From: Ascidia mentula
Lineage: Eukaryota; Chordata; Ascidiacea; Phlebobranchia; Ascidiidae
DNA: 64,000 nucleotides
Direction of reading: 5' to 3'
Assembly: GCA_947561715.1 (NCBI GenBank)
Contig: OX387199.1
Location: 5,461,001 to 5,525,000 of the forward strand
Part shown: positions 29,801 through 43,646 of the stretch, piece after piece
How positions within the stretch are numbered: the stretch's first letter is position 1
How the letters are laid out: each line of letters begins with the position of its first letter
Position numbers and translations under genes: made by a program
The notes under the pieces: generated by a model
Seen by the model: the letters and a program-made list of their open reading frames with translations, nothing else
Told to the model about the DNA's origin: nothing
The model's database searches: none

Positions 29801-32800
29801 ACAACTCAATTATGTATTGAAGTCAAATGTAGAAATTGTGAGGTAAGTGATAGCGAATTTGTTTGCATGACTTTTTACATTGAATGCAACAAGCCCAAGT
29901 CAAATATGCAACATATGTTGTTTTGAAGCTTGGGACAAGAAACTGCAAATGCAGAATGCAATCCCAAGGGATAATAGTAACCATATGGCAAACTGAAGAC
30001 GAATTTAAGCCAGTACAACCTTAAATTTGCACCTTAATTAAGCCCCTTCCTCCCTGGCCACAAGGCAAAATTAAGTGAAGAGTTTGGACAATAGCAACAC
30101 AAGTGGTTATGCTGCAAGGTCTAATACTGGACGCCGAGTAAACACAACATGCGGCAATTATAGAACAAGCGGCATCGGGGGACAGCAAGGTCGTCCGGTG
30201 TCAATTAACACCGGTCTTTAATCCCTGACACAAAGGTGCTGGGCAGCATCCCGTGCTGTACGCGTGTACGAATTAGTCAATATATAGGTCAGCTTCGGTA
30301 CAGATCGAGCCCAGAGGTTCGGTTTTGCACGCTTGCTTGGGCTAATCCTCTTTCTATGGGCAGCAGCAAGGCAATCTTGCAGGGTTCGGTGAAGCTTATC
30401 AACTTTACCCATGGGAGCAGCGCATAAATTGACCTGAGAATCGCGCGAGCTCACGAGATGGGTCAGGTATATGGAGAGTGTCCATAGATTGATCGTATCG
30501 ATTCGGTGGGTTTATTCGAGGCGGGAAGACAGTTTACCAAAGACTTGCCCATTGTTGGGTCACGATTTCGGCGCTGCTTTGTAAATACCATCCAGAAACA
30601 ACTTTACCCACTGCCAATAACTGCTGTGTGCAACTGTGTGAGGGTCAGTATTTTTTTCTGTACTTGTACACCACAGTCGGAAATAGGATTTTCAAATATT
30701 CCGGGGTTTTGTTTGGAAATGCGTCTTTTGATATAAGCTTCAAATGCAACAGAGAGACCTGGTTGAACTCGAAAACTGAAGCCATGAATTTATCCAACAT
30801 TTAACTTCGCGGAAGGAGACCGACCGCCGGATATCCATAAAACCCTTCAATTTTCCCAGAACGATGACATCACAACATATCCCAGAACAATGACACGTTC
30901 CTTTTTCTTTTCTTGGTTTATTCTAGAACGTTCAGGGTTCTCTGAACCATGTATGGGTTTGCGAGGCCTCTATCCGCCCAGAAATAAGACTTTTCCGGGA
31001 CAATGGGAAGCCTCTATTACGACATAATGGTAGGTGTGACGTTGAATCGCGAGTTACAAAAACTGGTGATTTACAGTTTAATCTTGTGCGTTGGTGGTCG
31101 TTGAGCAAAATAATTCATTTCATTTTTATTGTTTGTTTGTTTCTTGTTTGTCTTAGAGGTCGAAACCAAAGACTACATTGAAAGACATTTTGCCAATGGT
31201 CGCATTACCAAAATAAACCCATTAAAATTTGGAAATAAATTTTAAAAAAAGAATTAACGTCATGAACGTAAATGTCTCGACCACAGAATGCAAACCGCAC
31301 CGTGCGTCCATGGTCTGGATTCCTTTCATCAACAGTAGCAGAATTTGAGACAAGACATACTGGCAACACACCCTTGGGTTCATCATCGCTTCATATACAT
31401 GCAAGGGTTTTGTTATCACAGGACGTCGAATGATTGCACGAGGCAGACGAAGCAAGATAAACATGACCTTGAATATAGGGGGCCGTGGTGGTTATGGACA
31501 ACCATTCGTTGTACATAAGTGGCAAAATCTATTTCCGTAATCTGAATATTAAATTAAATTAAGACGCATTCATTTCACAAAATCTCTTATTTGTGATCAG
31601 ACGTTGCTTGTCCTTTTCCTCTTCCATAGAAATTCGCAGGATTTTAGGATGACGTCAACAATCGTGAATACGTCATGTTTAGCATATGACGTGTTTCTTC
31701 ACATTTAAAGCAGACGTCGAGACAAGATTATAATTACCAAATATGAATAAACTATGCATTATTAAAACATATAGAAAGGATAGATGTCCATGTTGGTAAA
31801 ATATTCTTTCCGCAAAGTGTCTGACTCAGAATTCGAACGAAGGCGACAGTCTACTTCGGTAAACTTTCTTTTCAAATAATTGTTTGTAGCTAGCCATTGG
31901 TATAAATGGGGGTGCAAAAAACTTTGTTTATTTGTTAATTTTGTAACATTTAGGAAAACAAAGATGAACAAATGGAAATTAAACCGTAGACGACGAATTA
32001 GTTATAGCAGTTCCATGCTTGCTGTTTAATTCTCACATCGGTTCAATTGTAAAGATGTCACATTCAACGACCTTTTGAACACGATCACATGTGAATGAAT
32101 CAACCTTAGTGTTAATCCGCAAATCGCCGCACGTCAGGACCAAGTCAACGCCAATTATAAACCGTATTAAGAGAGGTGTGGGCGTTATCATCACTTGGCA
32201 CCTTGGACATGACTTCGTTGTTCGTCAACACGAAGACAGTTTGATATTGGACATTTAAACATTTCAAAACATCTCACATTTTGAATAGAAATTTCACAAT
32301 ATACACTATAAAAAAATAACAGAACCTTCCAATAAAAGATTTCCAAGGATCAGTCATTCTATCCCAATCAACGCAATGATTTCATAAGCGACATATATTA
32401 GTTAAGGAAAGCCAACAGATTGTAACCTCGGAAATAAATGATTCCATAAATGTGGGAAAAAGCAACAGACTTTTTATTTCGAGGTAAATAGTTAATTATG
32501 TTCCATAAAAACAACGTCCCATGAGAAACAAGAAAATATTGTGTAATATCGAAATCACTGAAGTATCGAAAAGAGACAAAAACGTGGATGCTAAATTGGT
32601 TGACGACAAACAGTTTACAACTAAACTAGCATCCTTCCATCGCCCAATTCAACTTCCTCGATTCTTGTTTACAATTCGCGTCGAACAGACAGAGGAAGAA
32701 CATCAACGCACGGTAACAGAATATTGTTGCCAATGCTGGTGTCACATTTAAACGTAATTTTTACTACGACGTCGGGCGAATTCTGACAACTTTGAAAAGT

Positions 32801-35800
32801 AAAACCAACTAGTTTTCTTTTCGTGGAATCGACAAATATATTTTAAATGGGGTCTTGCTGCAATTTAAACTACAAGAGTAAAATAAATAGTTTGAAAATT
32901 GAGTCGAAAAAATCTGAATTAAACACTTTCCAGTATATCTAGCTTTGTTTTTATTCAGTGGATCTTTAATATCAAAGAGCATTAAATGAGTCAGCTCACC
33001 GCATTTCACGCAACACTGACCACCACACAACGTAAACACAACGTCCATCCATGACGCCCCAATCCCCATACAAAACACAAAGCTGGACATTTCCTATAGT
33101 TTTAATATATTTTATCGCCCGCCCCTTGCTACCCACAAGAGCACTTTGTGTTGGTCACGGTGTATTAAGCATTGGACGACACTCAATTGCTCGCATGCGG
33201 GTTTACTTCGTACACAGATCGACAACTCGCGTGCGAAAGATGAAAAAACTCTGTTCTCTGTGTGTGGTGGGCTTAATAAAGAATAATGGGGAAAAGCTTT
33301 TTGAGACGTTTGTATGAATCAGACCTACGTCATTGTTAACAAACAAAACTATCTTCTAGTTTGTGACGTACGTGTGCACTTCTGGAAAAAAGCATATCAC
33401 CGAAAGACAAAAACAGATCTGACTGTCAAAGTTTCTGCCGTTCTTAGCTTAGCAAGCACATAAGAGGCATACATACTATGTTTCAAATCTTGCACGCTTA
33501 TTCTGCAAACAACCCTTTCCACAACGCAAAGCTCTTACGTTGCTGACATATTCCGATTGAAAATAAGTGTTGTGCCACATTTTCCTAAAGCAAGTTTTAC
33601 TTTCAAAAAGTGAGGAATTTAAACCGTGAAAATATGTGGTAAAAGTGCTTTCTTATATCAATATTGTTTTTCCAACTCCAAATTACGAAACGTTTGTAAA
33701 AAGTGCCATCACATGATCGCATCAGTTATTGATGCAAAGTTCGAATGATATTGATTGCAACAACTTCCCAACTTCCTCACTTGCAATTGCGCAGACCATT
33801 ATAGATGATTACATCATTATTCTTAACCACGCTCGCCACATGCTGCTGTCATTAGAGTTTGAATTGGAAAAGAAAACACATCAATACCCTTCCAAAACAG
33901 TAATTTTGGATAAAGCTATGTGTTAAGATGACAAAGTGACAAATGTTACACTAATAAGGTTGCATTTGGGACTGGATTGTAAAATAACAGCGGACTAGAA
34001 GCAATACAACGAGTTTCCGGAAGTGCGTTGGAAGTGGCAAGGAGACCTTGAACCCATTACGGAAAAAGAAGATTGCATTGCAAACATCTGACAAACAAAC
34101 AAACACAGGCATCCTTCTCGTGCTACGAGGAAGCTGAAAGATCAGCCGAAATCGCGAAAATGAACAGGAAAAAGTTGTAAACAGACGACGTTCAAAGGGA
34201 CGTAAGTATTCATAGGGCGGATAGTGACCGGCTACATTCCACAAGGCACTTGTCACACAAAGGAATGGAATTTCTGTCGCATTCTGTCAAGGGTCCCTCG
34301 CACGAAAGTCAAGAAAAATCCAAGCTTGAAGTAGATTTGCTTTGCTCGACGGCAAGACGCCGAAAACGGCGACGAGGTCCCTGAACTCTACGCCAGAAAA
34401 AGAAGGCAGCAAGCATTTGGGAGGAGTTGGCAAGCCTTGTGTGGTAACCGGAGACACCACAAGATAACCACGAGTCGTTCACCTTTGTGACATCGCAACA
34501 CCGCCACTGTGACAACATAAAAGCTAGAAACCGCCTGGCAAAACATCTTTCTGTTCAATCTGACACAGGTGGGTTTCTAAATTGCAAACCTAATTTGGTT
34601 CTGCACAATTTTACCAAGTGCAGGACCTAGTGTTAACTGCAGAGTAACTTTTGGCACCACCAGCAATCCAGAACATCCATAACAGTAACCGAAGACCAAA
34701 CCAACATCACGTCACGTGACATCACTGACCAATCAAAAGCGTAGGATAAATAAGTGATGTGAAACAATTCAACTGATGAACTTTTTGCCATTACATGAAC
34801 GAAATTACCAAACAAAGTTAAACATTCAAAATTTCCCACAGTTTTACGCAAACTTTTACATATTACGTAACCATGCATGGGTGAAAGCGACAATAAAAGG
34901 TGGAATGGTGGGGAATGAATGAAATTGAATTGCTGTTTGACGGCAATTGAGGAAATCATTCGATATGAGAGTTTACAATCGCAAGTCAGTCAAGGAAAGA
35001 ACAGCGTTCGGCTCCCAAGAGAAACATATTCTTTGGCGTGAAAGAGTCAAACATAGCCACGGTTTAAAAAATACAATAACAATACAGTTACATATGAATA
35101 CTGAAATTTTCCTTTTCCGGTTTTGTGTGTGTTTGCGGTTCATGTATTTTACCCATATGTGCGTTCCTAGTATAATCCAACACTACTTACTATCCATGTT
35201 CTTCTAAGATGCCCTCAACAGCACTTTCAAAGCAAAACAAACTTTCAACGTCACCACAAACAATACAAGGTGGCAGCAGGTTAAAAGTGCATTCACCGAA
35301 ACACATAATTCTCCACACCATTGTTTTTAGTTCTGCTCGACGACGCGTTTCAACGCAAACTTACCGGAAACCAAACAAGTACAACCTCCACCAATACTGA
35401 GGGTGCTTGCTGGTTGACGTAGCAGAGGTCAGGGGTAAGCACAACAACGTACATAAGACGAGGACCTCTTCCTTCACGCCCGGTTCGCTGTGACATGTTT
35501 GTGGCATGTGGCATGTTTTTTGTGTGTAAACGGGCGGAATGTGACACGTTGCTTGTGTTTGACATTCGCGATTCTGCTTCTGTTGATTTTCATGTAGCAT
35601 ATTGGTGATGTCATATTCTGTCGTGATTTTAAATATTAATCCAAAAGCAACGGTAAATTGGTAACCAGTGGAAACACGAAAGGTTTCAACTACAGTAGGC
35701 AAAAAAAACTACTTTTTAATCAAACAAAAACCTACTGAAACCTTTTTTTGTAAGAAACAAAATTAGGGTGTCAGATTTTGCTGAAAAATAATCCCATTTC

Positions 35801-38800
35801 CCTAAAGTAAAATGCACCTGTCTTTGGTGACATTCATCAAGTAGTTAGAAGTTAATTTACTGTCAAATATGACAAGTTCTGAAGGCAGTCATCCACTATC
35901 TCCACATGTGCGAGAGGAAACGTTTTCGGTGACATTTCCCTGTTGATTTCTGACTTGAAGCACGAGAACCTCATGAGAGTTCTTCAACAATTTAAAAACT
36001 ACAGAATCACAAATATGGAAGTCTGATATGATTGATTTTGATTTTGTCAAATTCTTTGAGGTTTTGCTGGGCAACAATTTTTGTGCAACAATATCAATAT
36101 TTGTGTACATTTTACTCTGAAAACATTCTGTTGGTTAGCCTTCCCAGCATCGTGTATTTTTATATCACCGCAAATTGGCAACTTCTAGATGTCAAACTAT
36201 TTCCTTGTTGAGTGTTGGGAATACTTCCGCATTGTTTGGAAAGGAAGACTACTTGTTCGTAAAACTGTCGACAGCACTTCGCAACAAACTGTTACATCTG
36301 CTTTCCCTCTCTATGTCAACAAAGAATGTAACTGGAAACTTAATTAGAACACCAGCTCAATGATAAATAAAGACGTGTGACTCGACCATGGGGAGGGTAC
36401 TCGCAACGGGTCGAGTTGTCGACGAAATATCGAGTTACTCGACTCGATATTACGACTTTGTTTCGATAATTTATCGTCGGGCAAAGAACACAATGGAGAA
36501 GAGGTTGTGTGGCTATTTGCGTTCGCCATAACAAGCGACAAGTGCCAACTTCTGGAGACTGTTCTCTGTGTCATCACAATGGAGTGGTTTGTGACATCAT
36601 AAAGAACGGAATAAGTACAGGCGGAAATGGGGTCTAGAGAGCATGTCAGGCAGAGTGGAACCAAATTTATATAATTACATTACCAGCCTTTTCAGACTCG
36701 GATGTACTTGATTTAAGGCCAGACACAATCTCCAATCAATTAAATTAAGACCACGTCAAATCCACAATTTTCAGTGATACCGATCTTTTCTACGCACTTG
36801 ATTCCCATGTGGGAACGTACATTCAACGTCACCCGTAGCCTTCCGCTCACTGTTCGTGCTACAATCAACACACACCCAATTGTTACCAGCCGTAACCAGG
36901 CAACCGATTCATAACCGTACCATGTCACACCCCTTAACTATGAGAGTCTGGGCAAGTAGTTCACCTTCTTAAGTATGCAGGGGGTCGACAATTTGTTGAA
37001 TTGAAATTCCCACACTTGGCCGACTGCTTACTCATTACACATATTTAATAGCGGCGAGGTGGCGGCGTTGAATGGAAAGTAAGGTGATTACAAGGTGCTC
37101 AGTGGGGCGCTTTCCTCCAAGTAATAGACTCCTTGTCGCCAGTAATAAGTTGATAATACTCTGCTTGGTGCAGAGGATTAGTCGTTGCTTTCGCGTCGAC
37201 GCAGACGTGAGAGACACGTAGTGAGGTGGAAGTAAACAAACAACGCTAACGAGTCTGGGAAGGGGAAATATGTCCAAGAAATGTAACTACTTGCTTTCTT
37301 GCCCCCTTTTACATCATAGAATCCAAAACGCTCCCCACAAAATTACTGTATTATTTTGTATTATATGAAGCAAACATAAGTTACAATGGCATGCAAAATT
37401 TACCCATAATATTGGAAGCCAACAGCTTTTTTTGCAAAGTAAGTGAAAATCAAGCGATGTACAATGGGATTGTCCCGTGAGTTCGCCGGAGTTAAAGCAG
37501 GTTGTTTAAAACCACAAGCGGTAAACCACACCAATTTCACTCCACGAACACCACCTGAACCCCGAGGTAGGGACAAAAAAATTACCAAATAAGTCCAAGT
37601 CGACCTCGGACCATTCCACTTTTCACACGCAGTCGCGTAACTCGAGCGCTCAAACATTTTAACTGTAAACTTCACGGCACGACGAAGTTGAAGAGTTTGG
37701 GAGGGTGCTTATGACCGAGGGGGGGTCACTTACCCCCCGGTGAACAAAAGCTTGGACCGTTTTTGCGTCACTTCGCTTTTCACTCGATCTGCGATGTGAC
37801 CCGCGTGTTCATTGAGGCGTGCTAAAACGCGGCGATGCGTGCTAACCGACAAGGCAAGGTAAATAACAGCACAACCCGGCAAAAATTCCAACTATGATTT
37901 CCACAAAGAGGGGTTTGTAGTTTCTGCTAATTACAGTGCACGGTTCGGTAATCGGGCTTGCAATGTATTGGGGTTAATCCTGATTGGTTTGGATTGGGCA
38001 ACACACAAACCGATTATGTGGATTATGTTGGGCTCATTATGAGTTACGATGCGATCAAAAATTCTTCACACAAAACTGGGGTATATTGGCAAATGATTAC
38101 TGTTAACACACTGATTCAACATCGCGCCCGGTAACAAAGGGCATCCAAGCGCGCATGACCAGCATGTTAAATAGCTGGAACACATTTGCCTTCTAGTGTC
38201 TATCAACTATGTACATGCAAAGAGGAAAGTTTCCGTTGCTAGGAAACGGATACAGCACTTCCCGATTTGCAGATGAACAATAGACCATGCAGGATTAATT
38301 GGATTTGGTAAATGGTCAGTCAACTTTGAGCTTTTTGAGACCCTATAATGTGGATTTTTACTATTGTCTTTGATAAATATGTATGTACACAACAACATAT
38401 CATGCAGTGTTTCGGTATAAGATGAACCTTTTGACTGGAAAAATGTAACAGATTGCGATAGTGCACGGAATTGACTACAACACATCAGTGGTAGAGTTTA
38501 ACTGCGGGAGAACTCAAATTGGGTTTGCATGTGAAAGGTTTGGTTCTTATTCCTCAGACCTTTTAGTACTAACGAAGTTCAACAATTGAGAAGTTAAGCA
38601 GATGAAGCCACAAGATTCCTTCCAGCGATCGAGTGATTCTCAAGAGAACGACAGCCACAAAGTGGGACCACGAACTCGCAAATAGGAAGCACCAATGCCT
38701 GCTACTAACGCTGTGGGGAGCAAAGGTTTTCCTCTACACACTCGTGTGCCGCTTGCAAGAGTGCCAATCACTCTATAGTTAGACCACAATTAAGCATCAT

Positions 38801-41800
38801 GACAGCTGCACGTGCGATTGGCTGCGACATAACAGCATACGATCCTTCAGCAGAAAAACGTTTAACGATGTCGCTTTCTCGTAAAACATTTAATTCTTCC
38901 GCATGTTTAAAAGGGGTCCGGTACCTTGACATTTAATTACCGACCGCTAATGTCGGTCATTACAATACGAGATTGGTTCAAGGTTATGGGCGGGGCGGTA
39001 ACAGTCAAACGTTTCAACAAAAACTTGAATTAATGCGAACGGGTCGCTACGGGACTCGGGTTGCTTAGAAACTTATGGCAATATATTTGGCGTGTAGAGT
39101 ATCACGTGATGTACTGCCTTGAGTGTTCATTAAGTTTAATAGGGCAATGTAAAAACCGAACAGCAATGACTGGGTATTTATATTAGAAGAATGTGTATTG
39201 TTTTCCCATCAAAACGGAATATTATCAACAAACAAGTAAAACAGAATAATAATCAGGTTCTGTCCATGCATATGGTTCAAACATCTTCTTTCGGTGGATA
39301 TAAAATTTAAAAATCAATGCAAGAAATATTGATCAAAGTTAAATGTCTCCAACTGGTCCAACCTTCCACGTTGATTACGGTAAGAGGTTGCGCGTGGGAT
39401 CAGATGACCAAATAGTTTTCTTAGAAGGGAGATTAGATTATTCGATATGAGTTACCTTCATGCCCCAGGCCTTACAATACGAGATTAGGAGATGAGTTGG
39501 CCGGTGCGTGGCAGAGGGGAAACTTCGAAAACAAAAATATCTTTAACACTTGGATTTCGAAGAATGCCTCACGGACATAATTGTAAGCAGCAAACTTCTT
39601 TCACATTACATGCACAGATGCTGCATAGTTTTCCTTCTACTTGAACATAGAAATGCCCTTCCGGTATAATTACAGCCGATTATCGGGTTTCAATACCCGC
39701 ACTTTATCACGTGACACGACGACGTAATTCATCGTTTGTTCGTATTGTTGACGCCAAACTTAAGAAGAAAACAATAAACCTCCTAACATCGCTTGAGAGT
39801 GCCGAGTGGCGCTGTGAATCACTATACCTAGTTGGACAGGATTTAACCTTTAAAGCGGACGCACGAAACAACGGACGCGATCGCTGTTACCTCAAGCCCT
39901 TACGCAACCATCGTAAGAGCTTTTGAAACCTTAGCCCGTAGTTTTGTAAGCCGACAAGCGTAGTTTTGTGAGCGAACAACGACAGAAGGCGTTGTAGAAA
40001 AGCATCAACGACCAATGGGACTTAAAACAAAGTGAACTGCTCCCTCTTTCAATGCGTTTAGTTCCGACGATTCGTCCGTCACTTTTTGACAATTCTTGGT
40101 CGTGAAAAGATCAATTTAAATCACCAATTTCTATGCTGACTACTCTAAAGCACTTCCGACAAACCTTTCCCGCCATTTTCAACAACGGAAGTCAATTAAC
40201 ACGTACCTCCAATAACTGGACTAGGTTGGGCCAATGTTTTATGAATAAATGTCCTGATAACTTCACGTTGAAATAGTTCAAGCAAGATAACGTGAAATTA
40301 TATTCCTAAAGTCACATGCACAAGCCAGATGATCATTTTCAAGGAAGAAAACTTGCTGCCTTCCATGAAATATTGTTAAAGTTCCACATAATTAAACGGT
40401 GCTTGGAAGCACAACCATAGCCACGCTTGCTCATTACAAACAACAACAACAACGTCATTCACACGTCACGAACGAGAGTTGTACAAACAATAACAGAACG
40501 CAGGGTTTGTCTTGATGATTTGAACTTGGGAAGCTGGATATGAAGTCTGACAGGAGCGGAATGGAACAAAGGCAACGATCGATATCTCTTTATCGTCGCC
40601 GTCAACGACACTAACCCAGACAATGGTCATTGTGACGAGTTAAACAAAGCATGGGATCCGACGCAATCCCCAGGGTTTGCCAAAACACAACTGCTGCCAC
40701 CGTTTGCGGTTGTACAGGGTTTACCACATCCGCACACTAAACCACGCCCTGCGACAACGACACGGGAGATGTCAACGAAGGTTGAACAGAGTAGCTTTTG
40801 TCATCCGAACCACGTGACATCCTAGAAGTGAGCAGGAAGGTGTCAGGGTCACGTGACACTGTTAATTAACTCGCGTGCGTCGCGAACGCTTTGCTGCTAC
40901 TGCTGCGTGCGCGAATTGAAACACAGCGGGGTTTCTCAAATTCAGCTGTTTCAGCCACAAGGGGTTAGTTTTGTCACAAGACCGATATCTAGGTCCCAAG
41001 TTGTGGGGGGCCTTTATACGATAGAGTTTTATTGATTCGTGATAAACTATTCTGCACAAACAGAGCAACGTAGTATTTGATTGCTACACACGCAAAGGGC
41101 TTTAATTTACATTCAGCAAAGGTTGTAAATACATTTCGGCACAGAAACGGAATTAACGACAGTAAAGGTTGTTGATCAGGAGGTTACAAAGGCCAAAAAC
41201 ATCAACCGCTTGATTCACACACATGCTCAATCGATTAACTGACCGTTTTGAAAAGTGCGCCAAAAGTGTTTAGCAACATATTGTCACGAAATATGTTTCT
41301 TCCGCTACAGCCACAAAACTCGTTAGGCAAAAGTTCAAATCGGTTTTGGGAAGTAGCTGCCAAGGGACAAGCAATGTTCAGTAAATCATTCCTAGAACTA
41401 CAAACGACATTAATTCACTTTTAACTCAACATGTCTCTGTTAATTATGCCATATTAGTATGTTGCAAATGGACGTTACTTGTTGTGCCTTTTACTTTTTC
41501 ATTGAGAATAAAAGAAATCAGGACAAGAACATCTGTCTTTACATTTCAGAATACACTAGAAATCTTCTTCGCAGAACTGTCTCTAAAGGTGAATTAGCAG
41601 GTTCCACAATCACATCACATTGAGCAGTCAAGTGCCAAACAGGTGTGAATACACAAAGCAAGTCATAATAAATCCTATCTCTAGGACACTCTGTGTTTAA
41701 CAACCACTCATTTGTTGATCTTTCTAACACAACCCCGGAACCAAACCATTAGCCGACAAGGCAAGGGATCAATTTGCCAAAAGGATGTTAATTCTGTGAC

Positions 41801-42794
41801 ATTGAGAGGTTTTTAGTGACAGAAAGACGGGTAATTACAAAAGTATATTTTCGTAGTATATATTCTCAAATGTTTATGATATTGGAAACCAAAGCAAAAT
41901 AATAATAATAAGAGAAGGCTTACAAAGCATGTGCTCTGTCTGTACCTTCTTATTACTCCACAATATATGCAGTAAATAACATTGACGAAGTATGCTTGAA
42001 ATCTATGATGTGATGTTTTTAATTACAAAGGAGCATTACCACCTGTTTCAACATCCTAATCATAAAAGATTTAACCCAGTAACAGACAAGTGGGTTAAGC
42101 AAACTCAAATGCACCAAACAGGAAAAGAACAGCTGGACAAAGCACACAAGCTTTCATTTACAGATTTCTCAAAATAGAAGCACACAATAGGTGCTGCTAT
42201 AATTAGTAACAAGAAAGTGGCCAAATTTTATATTTGTTTAATTGTTCGTTTTGCATATATAGCAATCACAGTTAATAATCATTTAAATAATAGTGGTCAG
42301 ATTAATCCTAACCTTTAGTGTTCGTAGCATTATCTGCAATCTTTTGCATTGACTCCAGAAATGCAGACACAGCCATTGATGTTGCCCTGAATAAAAACAA
42401 GTTTTTACCCAACAGGCAATCTTACTTTCTTTACGCAATGCCACCAATAGGATTAGGTGCTATGCATCACACAGGCTAAATAAAGGTATCAATTACCGAA
42501 AGGGTTTTTGAAAGCCTAACAATGATCTGTATATATTCATAAGCGCAGGTTATTTAACACCAACTTACTTGAGTAAAGAATATAGTTTTGTTCCGCGAGC
42601 AGCGAATTCCTCCCAAACTGGAGAACTTGACTAAAACACAAAAAAGACTTCACTTGGTAAAATTCACCAAGTTTTTAACATGCATTCTAGACTTTATAAA
42701 AAATAAATAAACTTTTGTCCCATCAAACCTTTAGATCTGTAACAATATGCTGGAACAGTGTTCCCAGTAGTGAACATTCCTTTTCTATATCCAT
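20877..42794 (-). CDS. MTSS1: MTSS1/MIM-like I-BAR (IMD) domain protein
   Basis: Sixteen minus-strand exons join in frame: 42794-42729, 42630-42569, 42386-42313, 29222-29138, 29059-28968, 28831-28757, 28100-27940, 25560-25399, 25156-25056, 24727-24670, 23957-23742, 23324-23198, 22912-22532, 22305-22075, 21597-21457 and 21295-20877, giving 816 residues (human MTSS1 is near 755). Residues 1-240 are an I-BAR domain: IEKECSLLGTLFQ, SSPVWEEFA, KIADNATNTKG, IGSALTRIC, RLEEWKKI, DTLRLQKKARK and KLRNLL-type helices ending NPKQLPTSTDQ. Then come MTSS signatures: SRKSSLCSLNSSDSRSSGS, RLSSVSSHDSGFISQ, SWKDWSRPGPYDQ, SSGYSSQNTTPACSEDTI, RPASTAGVPT and GTATIRRKPSS. Such proteins bend membranes outward and link PI(4,5)P2 to actin at cell edges. 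A proline-rich stretch (LPLPPPPDLGPG, ALPPPPLG) could bind SH3 or EVH1 partners. The C-terminal WH2 actin-binding motif was not found. Intron 3 is 13.1 kb. Confidence 0.95.
30195..30214. repeat. Perfect inverted repeat, 7-bp arms
   Basis: The arms CCGGTGT and ACACCGG flank a 6-bp spacer. The surrounding 300 bp are more GC-rich than the rest of the intron. Function unknown. Confidence 0.5.
36426..36451. repeat. Inverted repeat, 10-bp perfect arms
   Basis: The arms AATATCGAGT and ACTCGATATT are separated by 6 bp, and partly matching outer arms (GTCG and CGAC) extend the structure. TCGA-rich motifs recur over 36380-36480. It may be a transposon remnant or a cruciform-forming site. Confidence 0.5.
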
Positions 42795-43134
42795 TTTCTG
42801 AGATCTCAGGACAATTTCCCTTGTAAATAGTCCCAAGTAGGGTATATCCTTAAAACGTAGCAAATACAAAGCTCTTATCTGTAGATGGCGACTCTTTCCA
42901 TGTCCTCATGCACAAACACACATTAAATATTCAATAGCTGTGTTGGTGGGCAAAATAAAAGAAAGGGTATCTGTACACAGTAATCGTTAGCAACGTCAAA
43001 TTTTATTACACGCCGCGGTAGCTGAGCAATATGTTTCCGGTCTAATACTGAAGGCACAACCGACAAATAACCGGCTATTGGCTTTGAAAATGTAGTTTTG
43101 AATTGAAACTGACTAATACAAATTTTCGAGAAAG

Positions 43135-43646
43135 ATGTCTCGTTTTGAGAGACTTGGCAATGCTGCACGTTTCTCAAAATACTGTGGAAGGTAATCATAA
43201 CTTAATGCGTCTGCAACAACTTGCTTTGAATGAAAAGTTTTGAAACTACAGCACAAAATGCAGTGCGTTATATTTCCATATTGCGCTTGTAAGAATGCTT
43301 CGCTTGCAAATAGCACTACACTAACTAACATTCTCGTGCCATTTGGCTGAGATTTGCTGTTCTTCTGTACTGAGGTGTGCGTATTTCATATTTTCAAATA
43401 AAAACTCATATAGCCAACATAAAAAATCATTCCGATTCATCACCGCGCTGGTCAACACAGCTGCCAGACACTCTACGCAACTCCACACAGACATTGAAAA
43501 AAGCGGAGCACATCGCGCTCGTCGAAATTACAAAAAAGGTCGCTTCGAAACAAATGCAAGGCGCTTTTTTCGTTTCGACGGAGTCCAACGAAGCGTCCCC
43601 GGTAAACGGAATATTTGTACAGCTCCAGAGAGACATCTACCGGTAG
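43135..43646 (+). CDS. Small hypothetical protein, head to head with MTSS1
   Basis: Three exons, 43135-43190, 43252-43288 and 43461-43646, join in frame (phase 2 then phase 0) at gtaatc/ctacag and gtaaga/acacag borders and give 92 residues. The start reads MSRFERLGNAARFSKYCG, and the C-terminal exon has an amphipathic, Lys/Glu-rich helix (LKKAEHIALVEITKKVAS) followed by FVSTESNEASPVNGIFVQLQR. I do not recognise the family, and there is no signal peptide or membrane helix. The start codon is 341 bp from the MTSS1 start codon on the opposite strand, which suggests a shared bidirectional promoter. The 37-nt middle exon is very short, so the model is a prediction. An antisense frame over exon 3 exists but has no supported splice partners. 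Confidence 0.42.

Larger units (their letters stand above)
29223..42312 (-). other. 13.1 kb intron of MTSS1 without a supported nested gene
   Basis: This intron separates the I-BAR exon ending NATNTKG (42313) from the exon starting STKDIGSALTRIC (29222); the phase-1 join is exact. Open frames inside it (for example - strand 30218-30454, + strand 33729-33926, both strands 34947-35702) lack splice or family support. It contains inverted repeats near 30195-30214 and 36426-36451. Its size, against 100-3500 bp for the other introns, makes it the likely place for an internal promoter or enhancers, but I see no specific site. Confidence 0.7.

Noticed and set aside
30218..30454. 78-codon minus-strand frame in a GC-richer patch of the large MTSS1 intron
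   Set aside because: It looks protein-like in parts but has no family motif and does not fit the I-BAR exons on either side, which join directly.
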